Source: Nostoc carneum NIES-2107
GTDB taxonomy: Bacteria > Cyanobacteriota > Cyanobacteriia > Cyanobacteriales > Nostocaceae
NCBI GenBank assembly: GCA_002368155.1
Contig: AP018180.1
Coordinates: 6,876,561 to 6,940,560 of the forward strand
Reading direction: 5' to 3'
Length of the DNA stretch: 64,000 nucleotides
The notes beneath the pieces are model-generated. The model saw only the letters and a list, made by a program, of their open reading frames with translations. It made no database searches and was not told the origin of the DNA. This document shows positions 1 through 8,267 of this stretch, piece by piece (the first letter of the stretch is position 1; every line of letters starts with the position of its first letter). A program made the translations under genes and the position numbers.

Positions 1-774
1 CGACTCTTGCCAAATTGCTTCTTTGAGCAAGTAAGCACGAGTAGCGATATTATCTCGCTGCATTTTTTTTGTAATCCATTCAGAATCTTGGTTAGATGGA
101 CCCAAATGCCAAGCATCTAGAAAATCTTGTTTAAGGATCTCAATAAAAAGCTCTAAGGGATGACTAAACGCATAGTTAATTTTATTCTTTCTTGCCCAGC
201 GTTTAATATTTTTCTCACCTTTCAGCAAAATTTGGTAACAAGCAATATCTATCTCTCTGGTCAATTGAAGGTTTTTAATAGTAGTTTCTGGGATGTTATA
301 GCTAAGAATACCACCTTCTTCTAAAGGATCTTGCATCAGTCCTATCAGTTGATGCGCTATAGCTAATCCTCTCGCTTGCCAGAAGTAATGTAGCGTTTTT
401 AGCCAGTAGCCTTGGTTTTGATTCTTAGGTATAACCGATAGAGTCAAAGGAATGTCACCAATTGCCTTAGCAATTTTAAAAAACTCCTGCCCTTCGGGTG
501 TATTTGGTATGTAGATAGGGATATGTGGAATCCAACGACGTTCAATTCGCAAACGCTCATCATCTATCTTTGCAATATCAAGCCATTTCTGTATTGCTTC
601 TTGGATAAATAAATGCTGCTGCTTCATCTCAAGAGGAAGAGATAACAAGTGTTCGGGAATCAGGATTAGTGGGAGTTCTTGTAAAGCTTTAGATGCGTCA
701 ATATATCGCTTTGCTAAAGTTTGGAATTCAGCATCTGCTATCATTTTCTTGATTTTGAATAGTGAAGTGGTCAT
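1..774 (-). CDS. Hypothetical protein, 3' end outside window
   Basis: The frame is open from an ATG at 774 to the window edge, giving 258 codons with no stop, so the C-terminus is missing. I translated this from the reverse strand. The protein is soluble-looking and rich in charged and aromatic residues. It starts MTTSLFKIKKM and contains RRWIPHIPIYIPNTPEG near residue 90. There is no signal peptide or membrane segment. I do not recognise the family. It diverges from the next gene, with starts 56 bp apart, and lies beside excisionase- and primase-type genes, so it is probably accessory cargo. Codon use is AT-rich like the next gene. The reading frame is well supported; the function is unknown. 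Confidence 0.6.
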   Translation of the reverse strand, partial: MTTSLFKIKKMIADAEFQTLAKRYIDASKALQELPLILIPEHLLSLPLEMKQQHLFIQEAIQKWLDIAKIDDERLRIERRWIPHIPIYIPNTPEGQEFFKIAKAIGDIPLTLSVIPKNQNQGYWLKTLHYFWQARGLAIAHQLIGLMQDPLEEGGILSYNIPETTIKNLQLTREIDIACYQILLKGEKNIKRWARKNKINYAFSHPLELFIEILKQDFLDAWHLGPSNQDSEWITKKMQRDNIATRAYLLKEAIWQES

Positions 775-829
775 GGGCAATCACTGACAATTGATTAAAA
801 TAGAGGCAATTACTTTAACATCCACTTAT

Positions 830-1735
830 ATGTCAATAGAAGAATTTTTTACTGAGCTTGATGACCAAAATCTTTTAGATGATAATTATAAATTTCAGAA
901 AATTAAAAAAATTAAGGACTATATTGCAAAGTTACCAGATCAAAAAGTTCTCAAAGACCTATGTAAAACTGAGGATTTGCTATTCTTATGGTTCAAGATG
1001 CGTTGTTTCTATGGGCAAATTGCTAGATGTTTTTCTATTTTATACTTGGCAGAAAATCAAGAAAGCTACAATATTGAACTAACATCTGTTTTTAAGGAAG
1101 CTCTTGAGCAAAATTGGATTAAAAAAAAGGATAAAGAATTTTACGAACTGGAAGCAAAACGCATATTGAAGGAATGGAATCTAATTGAGGTTGGATTTCC
1201 ATATCTTATTGCAGAAATGCCTAACCTTCATTTTCACGAAGATACAGCACTCTTCTTCAATCTTCTTAGTAATGAAGCAACTGAACAGATTCAGCAACAT
1301 ACTAAAAGCTACTATGAAATCAATATTCATGAGCGATCTAAAATCTATGAGCGAATCTATGAAGCTGCTCGTGGGGAAACACATATTAAAAATAAATTGT
1401 TAAAAAGTCCAATTTTTTATAGATACAAGTTAAAGGAAGAAATAATAAAATTATTAAGTAGCAAGGCTCAAGCAGATCAAGATATTGAGCGACGGTTGAA
1501 GGAATTGCAAATAGCAGATAATGATTTCGATTTACTAGCAGTAGACATTTGTAAAAATCGAAACAGCAAGGGTAAATGGCTAAAATCTGAAGTTTGGAAG
1601 AATGGCGAAAGATATCTACTTAAAAAAGATGGCTTGGAAAAATATCCATTAATGGAAGAATTAAAATTGCACTTTTCTGAAAGTTCGCTACAAGAAACCA
1701 AGTTAGTCTTGCAGCAATTTATTGATGGTAATTAA
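830..1735 (+). CDS. Hypothetical protein, AT-rich
   Basis: A 301-residue frame starting at ATG 830 (MSIEEFFTEL). A TTG 39 bases upstream at 791 would add 13 residues, but it falls close to the start of the divergent gene and has no ribosome binding site, so the ATG is preferred. The protein is Lys- and Glu-rich, helical in character, and has no signal peptide or membrane segment. A repeated theme is Tyr/Glu-rich helices around residues 150-200. I do not recognise the family. It faces away from the gene ending at position 1 and could share a promoter with it. The two may be a pair of functionally linked accessory genes next to a mobile-element replication module. Confidence 0.6.
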   Translation: MSIEEFFTELDDQNLLDDNYKFQKIKKIKDYIAKLPDQKVLKDLCKTEDLLFLWFKMRCFYGQIARCFSILYLAENQESYNIELTSVFKEALEQNWIKKKDKEFYELEAKRILKEWNLIEVGFPYLIAEMPNLHFHEDTALFFNLLSNEATEQIQQHTKSYYEINIHERSKIYERIYEAARGETHIKNKLLKSPIFYRYKLKEEIIKLLSSKAQADQDIERRLKELQIADNDFDLLAVDICKNRNSKGKWLKSEVWKNGERYLLKKDGLEKYPLMEELKLHFSESSLQETKLVLQQFIDGN

Positions 1736-1984
1736 TTTTTTCATAAAAAAACTCAAGCTCTTAAGTATTAGTATTTGGGTAGATATTTTAAGAAATGTAA
1801 CATAGTTAGCTTTTAGAAGATTTGGACATTTAGCTAATAAAGTGGAGCGTACTGTTGGCTAAATTATAGTGAAAATCAACTTTTCCAATCTTCTGAGGAT
1901 AAGAATTATTGTTGAAATTCTGGCTTTACAAAACTTTATTTGATAGCACTTATCCAACATTGGAGATTTTTGGGCTTATTTTGG
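1736..1984. other. Gene-free AT-rich spacer
   Basis: No convincing gene is seen. The stretch is AT-rich with short T- and A-runs just after the preceding stop. With the remnant at 1985-2152 it makes up the 460-base gap before the excisionase-like gene. Confidence 0.5.
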
Positions 1985-2152
1985 GTGAGTGAAGTTCAAC
2001 AGTTCCGTTACTTGTAATTGAAGAGTTTGTAACAGGGTAAGTAAAAATCCCTTGAAACTCATCTACTTAAAGTATCTGTAGAGCTTCCTGAAAATTCTCA
2101 ATCTAGAGATTACTTTGATATGAGGATCGCAAAGCAATTGCAAAGTCACTAA
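1985..2152 (+). pseudogene. Possible remnant of tyrosine-integrase N-terminus
   Basis: One frame, 56 codons with three in-frame stops, reads VSEVQQFRYL, then LKSL, then QGK, then KSLETHLLKVSVELPENSQS followed by RDYFDMRIAKQLQSH. The order (EVxVQQFR, then a QGK turn, then S-L, then LPxxxxxRxxxxxxAKQ) resembles the arm-type DNA-binding N-terminus of phage-like integrases, in which a beta hairpin with QGKR is followed by a helix ending in A-K-Q-I-E. It lies 43 bases upstream of an excisionase-like gene, where an integrase is often found. The reading depends on accepting three stops and could be chance. I see no C-terminal catalytic domain in the window. Confidence 0.3.
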
Positions 2153-2195
2153 TACTCAAGATATTTCCTTATGCCTGCAAATCTTAAAGGGTTTT

Positions 2196-2450
2196 ATGTC
2201 TTTTTCATTCTGCAACAAACATTTTCTAGCGCAACACATTGGGTATAGTTCACATAGTCTTAAAGCAATACGGCAACGTGGCGAATGGATCGAAGGAATT
2301 CATTATGTTCGAGAGAATTCTAGAACAATTCGCTATAATTTCGAGCTTTGCCTCAACTGGCTTGCCAATAAGCACAACCCAGAAGCACACAAGGAAGAAA
2401 TTACGCGCTATTTGGCAAATTTAGAAAGACATAAAAACTCAGAAACCTAA
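2196..2450 (+). CDS. Small excisionase-like DNA-binding protein
   Basis: An 84-residue protein starting MSFSFCNKHFLAQHIGYSS. The pattern of a short helix (LAQHIGYSSHSLKAIRQRG) followed by W-x-E-G-x-H-Y-V and a strand (TIRYNFELCLNWLANK) is typical of small winged-helix excisionase or directionality factors in cyanobacterial and phage elements. In these, W-x-x-G-x-H-Y is followed by a sentence like R-x-x-R-Y-N. An AAAGGG sequence lies 5 bases before the ATG and is a plausible ribosome binding site. It sits 103 bp upstream of the primase gene on the same strand, the usual order in integrated elements. The family call is by resemblance, and a general MerR-like regulator is an alternative. Confidence 0.65.
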   Translation: MSFSFCNKHFLAQHIGYSSHSLKAIRQRGEWIEGIHYVRENSRTIRYNFELCLNWLANKHNPEAHKEEITRYLANLERHKNSET

Positions 2451-2553
2451 AAGGTGACTTTTATGCTCACTACCAAGAACATTGCTGTTCCAAGGCAGTT
2501 TAAATACTACTTGATTTATCTCCTAGTACCAATTACTAAAAGAGGAATTGAAA

Positions 2554-5052
2554 ATGGATGAAATCCAGAAAGAAGCGATCGCTGCTACTAACAGCGATCG
2601 CCGATCCAAAAACAAAAATTCTGACCAAAATTCTAACAGAAATACTACAAGATCGCTTCAGGAACTTCGTCAAAATTTGAAATTACTACCTGAAGATTGG
2701 GCACTTGTCGCAGTGGGGAATAATAAAGCTCCATTGGGAAAGAACTGGCAAAAGACACCGTTGTCAAGACAAGAATTTGAAGCAGCATTTAAACTTAAGG
2801 AATTCAAATGTCTAACAGTGGAAACAAAGGATGGCAAAATAACTAATCCATCTATTTACTGGTTGTTTGCATTTGGCGTTCTTTGTGGAACTCCATCAAA
2901 TGGGTTACTATTCGTTGACCACGATGGAACAAGTTGTGATGACCTAATTCAGGAAATCTCAGGACAATCCCTGGAAGAAGCATTACCAAAAACGGTTACT
3001 GTAACATCAGGTAGAGAAGGACGCTATCAGGCTATTTATCGGGTACCCAAAAAGTATTGGGGAGCGATCAAAACCATAAGAATCAAAACAGATACCCAAG
3101 GAGAGGATGGTAAACCCGAACAACTGGAGCTTCGTTGGGATGGCAGTCAGTCTGTTGTTGTTGGATATCACCCTATTACAGGTGGTTATCAATGGTGGTC
3201 AGGTCAGTCTCCTGCGGAATGTGAAATTGCAACAGCTCCTCTATGGATAATCGAGCAAATGCTGGGGAATAAACTTCCACATCAAGCTACTCAATTGAAA
3301 TCAAAGACCTCAAGTAATTTACAAACATGGACTGACAAGGATTGGGCTTTGTCTTACCTCAGTGCAATTCCTCCAGCAGAGGACTACGATACTTGGCTTG
3401 ACGTTGGAATGGCTTTACACTCTGTTAGCCCAGAATTTTTACCTGAGTGGGAGAACTGGAGCCGAGGAGCTAGTAACTATGAGGAAAATGCCTGTGCAGA
3501 GCGTTGGCAATCTTTCACATCTGGTAAAGGAATTGGGCTAGGCACATTAGGATTCTTCGCAAAAGAGAATGGCTGGCAATCTCCATTTGGTACTAGCAGA
3601 AGCGAGAGCAAGGATGATCCACAGTCTTTATCACTATGCCTTGAAGAATCAGAAGATATAGAGGAACTAGCTCAAGAAGTTCAAAATCTTCTAGAACTAA
3701 CTCAAAAAGCTGCACCTGTTCAATCATTACTTTCTTCGCACCTGACGATCCCCTTAATAGATCTCGCCAAACGTTTCAATGTTCCTCTGGAAACTTTTAT
3801 TGGGGTTTTCTTACCTGTTGCAGCTTCTTTATTAAGAGTTAATACCTGTATCAAAATTGCTGCTGCTACAAACTATTTTGTACCTCCAATTCTGTGGATG
3901 GGTTTGGTTGGAGAGACAGGTGCTACAAAATCACCGATTTTCAATAGCATATTGAATCCGCTTGAGGAGTTCCAGGCAGATGCTGAAGATAATTATCAGC
4001 ATGACCTAGCACAGTTTAAACAAGAGTTTGCCAAATGGGAGAAACTCCCGAAAGATGAGAAAGGAGATATGCCTATTGAACCAGTTCCACGAGAGTATTA
4101 CCTTCAAGATGCAACTATGGAGGCGATCGCTGATTGCTTGAACAAGCAACCAAATCGAGGAGTTATTCTTGCGATCGATGAATTGGCAGGATTCTTTGCT
4201 GGATTTAATAAGTATCGCTCTTCAGGTCAAGGTAATGATCGCCAGACATGGCTGTCTGTTTATAATGGTCAATCTATCAAAATTAACCGCAAAACTGGAC
4301 CTAGAGTCTCAATATCTCGTACATCTGTAAGTGTAGTAGGAACAATCCAGCCCTGTGTTTTGCGAAAGCATATGGGTAACTTAAAGGAAGAGGACGGGTT
4401 TTGGTCTCGATATATGTGGATTCAGTTACCGTTAACTAAGATGCCACGACCATCTCAGGAAGCAACTCATAACCTCTCAGCATTGCTTCAAAACCTTTAC
4501 AAAAACTTAGAGAAATTGGCTCCTAAGACTTACCAACTGGATCAAAGTGGACAACAAATATGGGGGGATTGGCATGACTGGTGTGAAGAAGAGAAATTTA
4601 CCGAACCAAATTCCGCATTGAGAGCCATTTATCCAAAAGCAAGAGAAAGAGCAGCTAGAATTGCTCTCATCGTCCATTGTGTGAATGCAGTTGTTGAAGA
4701 TCGTATACCGGAAACCATTGTGGAAAGTGAGTTATTGGAAGCAGCGATCGCATTTACAAAGTGGTTGATTGGTCAAGATCGTCTTATTTATGCTGACTCT
4801 GGTATAACAATTCATCGAGATTCATCAACAATTACCCGTTTTATAGAACGGTTTAAGGGAAAGGATTGGATTAAGGCAAGGCAAGTTACTCATTGGTCAT
4901 CAAGTTGCGAGAAACTAACTGCTGATGCAGCTAGAGCATTCATGAAACAGGTTGTTAATTTGGGTTATGCAGTTGACAATAAACAGCCTGGTAGAGCTTA
5001 CCAAATCAAAATCAAAGATAACTCCGGTAACACTGGTAACAATGCACCTTAA
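2554..5052 (+). CDS. Primase/polymerase-DUF3987 replication protein
   Basis: An 832-residue multidomain replication protein of the kind found on integrated plasmids and phage satellites. A prim-pol type N-terminal domain (about residues 40-240) shows the acidic motif LFVDHDG and a following basic motif GREGRYQAIYRV. A PriCT-2 type segment (about 260-345) has DYDTWLDVGMALHS, then W-x-x-W-S, ending GLGTLGFFAKENGW. A DUF3987 ATPase-like domain (about 390-760) has a variant P-loop GETGATKS and an acidic Walker-B-like stretch VILAIDELAGFF. The ATG at 2554 is preferred over TTG 2548 because AGAGG at 2541-2545 is correctly spaced. The C-terminus is built by GGTAAC repeats (SGNTGNN) that continue past the stop. 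It probably unwinds and primes the element's DNA. Confidence 0.85.
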   Translation: MDEIQKEAIAATNSDRRSKNKNSDQNSNRNTTRSLQELRQNLKLLPEDWALVAVGNNKAPLGKNWQKTPLSRQEFEAAFKLKEFKCLTVETKDGKITNPSIYWLFAFGVLCGTPSNGLLFVDHDGTSCDDLIQEISGQSLEEALPKTVTVTSGREGRYQAIYRVPKKYWGAIKTIRIKTDTQGEDGKPEQLELRWDGSQSVVVGYHPITGGYQWWSGQSPAECEIATAPLWIIEQMLGNKLPHQATQLKSKTSSNLQTWTDKDWALSYLSAIPPAEDYDTWLDVGMALHSVSPEFLPEWENWSRGASNYEENACAERWQSFTSGKGIGLGTLGFFAKENGWQSPFGTSRSESKDDPQSLSLCLEESEDIEELAQEVQNLLELTQKAAPVQSLLSSHLTIPLIDLAKRFNVPLETFIGVFLPVAASLLRVNTCIKIAAATNYFVPPILWMGLVGETGATKSPIFNSILNPLEEFQADAEDNYQHDLAQFKQEFAKWEKLPKDEKGDMPIEPVPREYYLQDATMEAIADCLNKQPNRGVILAIDELAGFFAGFNKYRSSGQGNDRQTWLSVYNGQSIKINRKTGPRVSISRTSVSVVGTIQPCVLRKHMGNLKEEDGFWSRYMWIQLPLTKMPRPSQEATHNLSALLQNLYKNLEKLAPKTYQLDQSGQQIWGDWHDWCEEEKFTEPNSALRAIYPKARERAARIALIVHCVNAVVEDRIPETIVESELLEAAIAFTKWLIGQDRLIYADSGITIHRDSSTITRFIERFKGKDWIKARQVTHWSSSCEKLTADAARAFMKQVVNLGYAVDNKQPGRAYQIKIKDNSGNTGNNAP

Positions 5053-5352
5053 CTGCTTTGTGCAATAGAGTTTGAATCTGGTAACAAGAGTGCTAACAGA
5101 CTGGTAACAGAAAGTGATGTAAGGCTTGAATGCTTTAAATAGACAGACTCCTGGTGACGGTAACAATGCTCATCAATTATTTGACAATAAGGAGTATGGT
5201 GTTACCGTCGTTGTCTCTCTGTTCAACTTACCTGATATCAAAGGGTGCAGTAAGTTTCAGGGCAAGGTTGTTACCCGATAGTTACCAAGTTTGTTACCAC
5301 TCTAGAAGGTTCCTCAGCTAAAGAACCTACAGGATTTTGTTACCAAGTTACC
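5026..5352. repeat. Array of 11 GGTAAC/GTTACC hexamers
   Basis: GGTAAC starts at 5026, 5035, 5080, 5103 and 5159. Its complement GTTACC starts at 5201, 5270, 5281, 5293, 5339 and 5347. The left copies all read GGTAAC and the right copies all read GTTACC, so the array is inverted about roughly 5182. The two innermost copies form a perfect 10-bp inverted repeat (GACGGTAACA at 5156-5165 and TGTTACCGTC at 5200-5209). The array begins inside the primase 3' end and runs through the gene-free stretch behind it. It looks like iterons of a replication origin or an initiator-binding region. A decayed extension of a repetitive protein tail is the alternative. Confidence 0.7.
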
Positions 5353-5470
5353 AACTTTCAATTCTCTTAGCTGGGCGATCAAGTTTATTTGGTAGAGTCA
5401 ATGTCCAACTTCCCAAAGATGAAAGTCCTACTCTAGGCTTAGGCGAGAGATTGTGATTGTTATTTCTTAC
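5353..5470. other. Gene-free spacer
   Basis: Together with 5053-5352 and 5471-5693 this is a 640-base stretch without an intact gene. Between the hexamer array and the transposase-like fragment I see no gene or strong hairpin. Confidence 0.5.
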
Positions 5471-5557
5471 TATGCTGAAACAAAGTTATCTCTGGAAGAC
5501 CTCATCACAGCAGTATTTTGCAATGTAGATGAACTATTCAAGGAAAAGAGCAACTAG
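5471..5557 (+). pseudogene. Possible transposase N-terminal fragment
   Basis: A 28-residue frame ending at TAG reads YAETKLSLEDLITAVFCNVD then ELFKEKSN. The SLEDLITAVFCxVD core resembles the start of IS982-type transposases (usually L-x-x-L-x-T-x-F-C-x-V-D-D-F). There is no start codon in frame and no continuation, so at most it is a short relic. A chance match remains possible. Confidence 0.3.
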
Positions 5558-5693
5558 AAACTATCTTATATAAGAGAAATTAATATATATTTAGGATTCA
5601 ATTAGTTCAACCAATTCAACCAAAACTTCAACCAATCAACTAACTAATAAAAAACAGGTTAAAGCCTGAAACCCTTATCCTATCTATAAAAAA

Positions 5694-5780
5694 CGGAGAG
5701 GGAGGGATTCGAACCCTCGTAGAAGTTGCCTCCTAACAGCATTTCCAGTGCTGCGCCTTCAACCACTCGGCCACCTCTCC
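5694..5780 (-). tRNA. tRNA-Ser (anticodon GGA)
   Basis: Read on the minus strand it folds as a class II tRNA of 87 nt. The 7-bp acceptor stem is GGAGAGG with CCTCTCC, discriminator G. The D-arm has GCCGAGTGGTTGAAGGC. The anticodon loop CTGGAAA gives anticodon GGA, which reads UCC and UCU. There is a long variable arm, and the T-arm is GAGGG-TTCGAAT-CCCTC. CCA is not encoded. Its 3' end points at the primase-bearing region, the usual geometry for an element integrated at a tRNA 3' end. I did not find a second copy of the tRNA 3' segment in the window. Confidence 0.95.
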
Positions 5781-5874
5781 AGGTGCCACGATTTACAATT
5801 CTAAGATGAAATCGCAAAAAATGCAAAGATAATTAAGAAGATATTTGAGAAAAAATCAAAAATTCCCAATCATC

Positions 5875-6243
5875 ATGTCCCAAACATACAAGATTAGAGT
5901 TCGCGATCGCAATACTGGCAAGGAATACACCCTTCAAGTGCCGGAAGACCGATACATTTTGCACAGTGCTGAACAACAAGGAACAGAATTGCCGTTTTCT
6001 TGCCGCAATGGTGCTTGTACTACTTGTGCTGTGCGGGTACTGTCGGGAGAAATTTACCAGCCAGAGGCAATTGGACTATCGCCAGAGTTGCGGCGCAAGG
6101 GATATGCCTTATTATGTGTGAGTTATCCCCGCTCGGATATCGAAGTGGAAACACAAGACGAAGATGAAGTTTATGAACTTCAGTTTGGACGCTTTTTTGC
6201 ACGGGGTAAAGTGAGGGCGGGTTTACCGTTGGATGAAGATTAA
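5875..6243 (+). CDS. Plant-type [2Fe-2S] ferredoxin family protein
   Basis: A 122-residue soluble electron carrier. The cluster ligands are the standard set C43, C48, C51 and C81, in SCRNGACTTC and LLCVSYP. The domain starts MSQTYKIRVRD, matching the family. A TTG 30 bases upstream is in frame but gives an untypical leader, so ATG 5875 is used. The protein is longer than the classic photosynthetic ferredoxin (about 98 residues), with an extra C-terminal segment (YELQFGRFFARGKVRAGLPLD). Such an extension is seen in FdC2-like ferredoxins of cyanobacteria and plants. The region after the third Cys (YQPEAIGLSPEL) also differs from PetF. It is therefore probably a specialised ferredoxin, not PetF; the partner is unknown. 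Confidence 0.85.
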   Translation: MSQTYKIRVRDRNTGKEYTLQVPEDRYILHSAEQQGTELPFSCRNGACTTCAVRVLSGEIYQPEAIGLSPELRRKGYALLCVSYPRSDIEVETQDEDEVYELQFGRFFARGKVRAGLPLDED

Positions 6244-6356
6244 ACAATTAAAAATACACAATTCAAAATCACGAGATGCAATCTTGGCAATCCTGGCTAT
6301 TGATTAGTGGCTGTCGGCAGGGTAGATATAACGGTGTGAAGGTACAAATTCAGGCT

Positions 6357-6902
6357 ATGGCAGTGCATTTTGGCGTATTAGTGCGAAAAATATTAATTTT
6401 GGCTTGCCTATTACTGCTAGTGAGTTGTCAAGGCAAAACTCAGCCTACAGCTAATCAAGCACAGGTAAAAGTGGCGCGGGTGGTGAGTGGGCAAAGTTTG
6501 GAAGTTTTAGGCATGGCTGAACAACCAAACTTAATTTCCCAGGTGCGATTAATTGGTATTGAAGCACCAGATCTCCGCCAGCGCCCTTGGGGTGATGATG
6601 CCAAAGACGAATTAGAGAAGATGATTGGAGGCGCAGAACAAAATGTCACCCTAGAGTTTGACATTGAAGGCAAAGACAAAATTGGTCGGACTGTAGCCTA
6701 TGTATGGAAAGATAAATTGTTGTTAAACGAAGAAATAGTCAAAAAAGGCTATGCATTATTTGTACCGCGATCGCCTAATCATAAATACGACCAGCGTTTA
6801 GAACGCGCCCAACAATGGGCAAGAATCATGGGGCAAGGCATTTGGCAACCAGAAAAACCCATGCGCCTGACTCCCGCCGAGTTTCGCCGGCAGTATCGGT
6901 GA
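6357..6902 (+). CDS. Thermonuclease-family lipoprotein
   Basis: A 181-residue staphylococcal-nuclease-like protein with a lipoprotein signal. After two basic residues comes a hydrophobic run ILILACLLLL ending in the lipobox LVSC. The nuclease OB-fold follows. Residues matching the catalytic arginines are in RLIGIEAPD and KIGRTVAYV. The glutamate that activates water in the classic enzyme falls in RQRPWGDDAKDEL and may be replaced. The C-terminus RLERAQQWARIMGQGIWQ is typical of the family. A longer frame from 6276 exists, but it would put 27 residues before a good signal peptide. It probably degrades nucleic acid at the cell surface or in the periplasm, or is a degenerate member. Confidence 0.8.
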   Translation: MAVHFGVLVRKILILACLLLLVSCQGKTQPTANQAQVKVARVVSGQSLEVLGMAEQPNLISQVRLIGIEAPDLRQRPWGDDAKDELEKMIGGAEQNVTLEFDIEGKDKIGRTVAYVWKDKLLLNEEIVKKGYALFVPRSPNHKYDQRLERAQQWARIMGQGIWQPEKPMRLTPAEFRRQYR

Positions 6903-6903
6903 G

Positions 6904-7050
6904 TGGGGGATGGGGACTGGGGACTGGGGATTGGGGACTGGGGATTGGGGACAAGGGGAGAAATTACTATTACCAATTAATTACCCACCATTACCAATTA
7001 CCAATTACCAATTACCCAATGACAAAAGACAAATGACAAACGACAAATAA
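6904..7050. repeat. Heptad short tandem repeats
   Basis: Tandem 7-mers of three kinds in a row: GGGGACT/GGGGATT (about 6904-6952), CCAATTA/CCATTAC (about 6967-7017) and GACAAAT/GACAAAC (about 7021-7050). This is typical intergenic filler of heterocystous cyanobacteria (STRR sequences). Confidence 0.85.
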
Positions 7051-7053
7051 CAA

Positions 7054-7866
7054 ATGACAAACCTACAAATCTTTCTAGATATAGCTACAGAAGCGGCTTT
7101 GTCTGCTGGTGAGGTTTTGCAAGGCTATTGGGGGAAGTTGGAAGACGCAATTACGGAAAAAGGCCGTCCTGGTGATTTAGTTACCGCTGCTGATAAGGCT
7201 TCGGAAGTGGTGGTTTTGGAAGTTTTGCGTCGCCATTTTCCCCAGCATTCAATTTTGGCTGAGGAATCTGGGAAATTAGGCAATCAAGATAGTGAATATC
7301 TTTGGGCAATTGACCCTTTAGATGGCACTACTAACTATGCTCACCAATATCCTTGTTTTGCCGTTTCTATTGGGTTGCTAATTAATGGCGTTCCCCAAGT
7401 AGGTGTAATTTATAATCCTGCTAGCAATGAGTTATTTCGGGCGGCTGCTGGTTTGGGTGCTACACGCAATCGTCGCCCCATAAAAGTTTCCGATAGTTCT
7501 GAATTGAGGAAAAGTCTCCTAGTCACTGGCTTTGCCTACGATCGCAGAGAAACCTCTGATAATAATTATGCAGAATTTTGTCATCTCACCCATTTAACCC
7601 AAGGTGTCAGGCGTAGTGGTTCCGCCGCAATGGATTTAGCTTATGTAGCCTGTGGGCGATTTGACGGTTACTGGGAAAGGGGACTTTCCCCTTGGGATAT
7701 GGCTGCGGGTATTATCCTCGTCCAAGAAGCTGGCGGCAAGGTCACAGCCTACGATCGCACTCCTTTCAAAATGGAAACCGGAAGAATCCTCGCTACTAAT
7801 GGCTACCTGCACGACACCCTCAGCCATGAATTAATGAATATTCCGCCGTTATCAAGTTGGAAATGA
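7054..7866 (+). CDS. Inositol monophosphatase family phosphatase
   Basis: A 270-residue Mg2+-dependent, Li+-sensitive-type phosphatase of the IMPase/SuhB superfamily. The metal and substrate motifs are all present: AEESG (metal ligand Glu), WAIDPLDGTTNYAH (the signature DPxDGTxN) and ERGLSPWDMAAG near the C-terminus. The length matches the family. The likely substrate is myo-inositol-1-phosphate or a related sugar phosphate such as histidinol phosphate. Cyanobacteria carry several paralogues, and sequence alone does not decide between them. No signal peptide is present, so it should be cytoplasmic. Its start directly follows a GACAAAT heptad block with no obvious Shine-Dalgarno sequence. Confidence 0.88.
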   Translation: MTNLQIFLDIATEAALSAGEVLQGYWGKLEDAITEKGRPGDLVTAADKASEVVVLEVLRRHFPQHSILAEESGKLGNQDSEYLWAIDPLDGTTNYAHQYPCFAVSIGLLINGVPQVGVIYNPASNELFRAAAGLGATRNRRPIKVSDSSELRKSLLVTGFAYDRRETSDNNYAEFCHLTHLTQGVRRSGSAAMDLAYVACGRFDGYWERGLSPWDMAAGIILVQEAGGKVTAYDRTPFKMETGRILATNGYLHDTLSHELMNIPPLSSWK

Positions 7867-8006
7867 GAATGGGGAATGGGGCATGGGGCATTGGGCATGG
7901 GTAATGAGTAATGAGTAATGAGTAATGGGTAATAGGAATTTCTCCCCTTGTCACCCTCCGCTTCCCATAAGGTTCGGTTAATAATTTTTCGTCGTGATTT
8001 TGGGGT
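7867..8006. repeat. Heptad repeats in gene-free stretch
   Basis: This is the first part of a 400-base gap. GGGGCAT/GGGCATG and then TAATGAG heptads fill about 7868-7935. The rest shows no gene. Confidence 0.7.
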
Positions 8007-8036
8007 TGTAGAGACGCGATTCATCGCGTCTCTACA
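8007..8036. repeat. Palindrome, GAGACGCGAT type
   Basis: A perfect 14-bp inverted repeat (TGTAGAGACGCGAT, 2-nt loop, ATCGCGTCTCTACA). Related copies occur in this window at 12779-12800, at 37163-37186 and, degenerate, inside a coding sequence at 35910-35931. It belongs to a dispersed palindromic repeat family of Nostocales and could form a strong hairpin in RNA. Confidence 0.85.
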
Positions 8037-8114
8037 GGATTTAAATGTCAATCGATTTGTCTTATCCGAATCGTATGGCTTCCGCTTCCTCTACTTTCCC
8101 CATCTCCCTGTGTT

Positions 8115-8176
8115 CCAATTACCAATTACCAAACCCCAATACCCAGTCCCCAATCCCCAATCCCCAATCCCCAATG
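8115..8176. repeat. Heptad repeats CCAATTA / CCCCAAT
   Basis: Tandem CCAATTA followed by CCCCAAT units, the complement of the GGGGATT type found elsewhere in the window. They fill the last part of the gap before the J-domain gene. Confidence 0.8.
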
Positions 8177-8267
8177 TATGACTTTTAACCCTTAGCTACT
8201 GAACGATCTATGGGATAGCGAAGTAAACTAGAAGCATTATTTTGCTAACTTTGGTGCATATCCCTTT

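Noticed and set aside
4915-5166. 83-codon minus-strand frame over the hexamer array
   Set aside because: It is a shadow of the primase end and of the repeats; its Val-Thr repeats only mirror GGTAAC.
5703-5720. Second att copy of the tRNA-Ser 3' end inside the window
   Set aside because: I scanned the first 5.6 kb by eye for the GAGGGATTCGAACCCTC segment and saw no second copy; the left junction is probably outside.
6904-7050. Tandem repeats that could suggest a CRISPR array
   Set aside because: Units are 7 bp with no spacers of constant length; typical intergenic heptads of heterocystous cyanobacteria.
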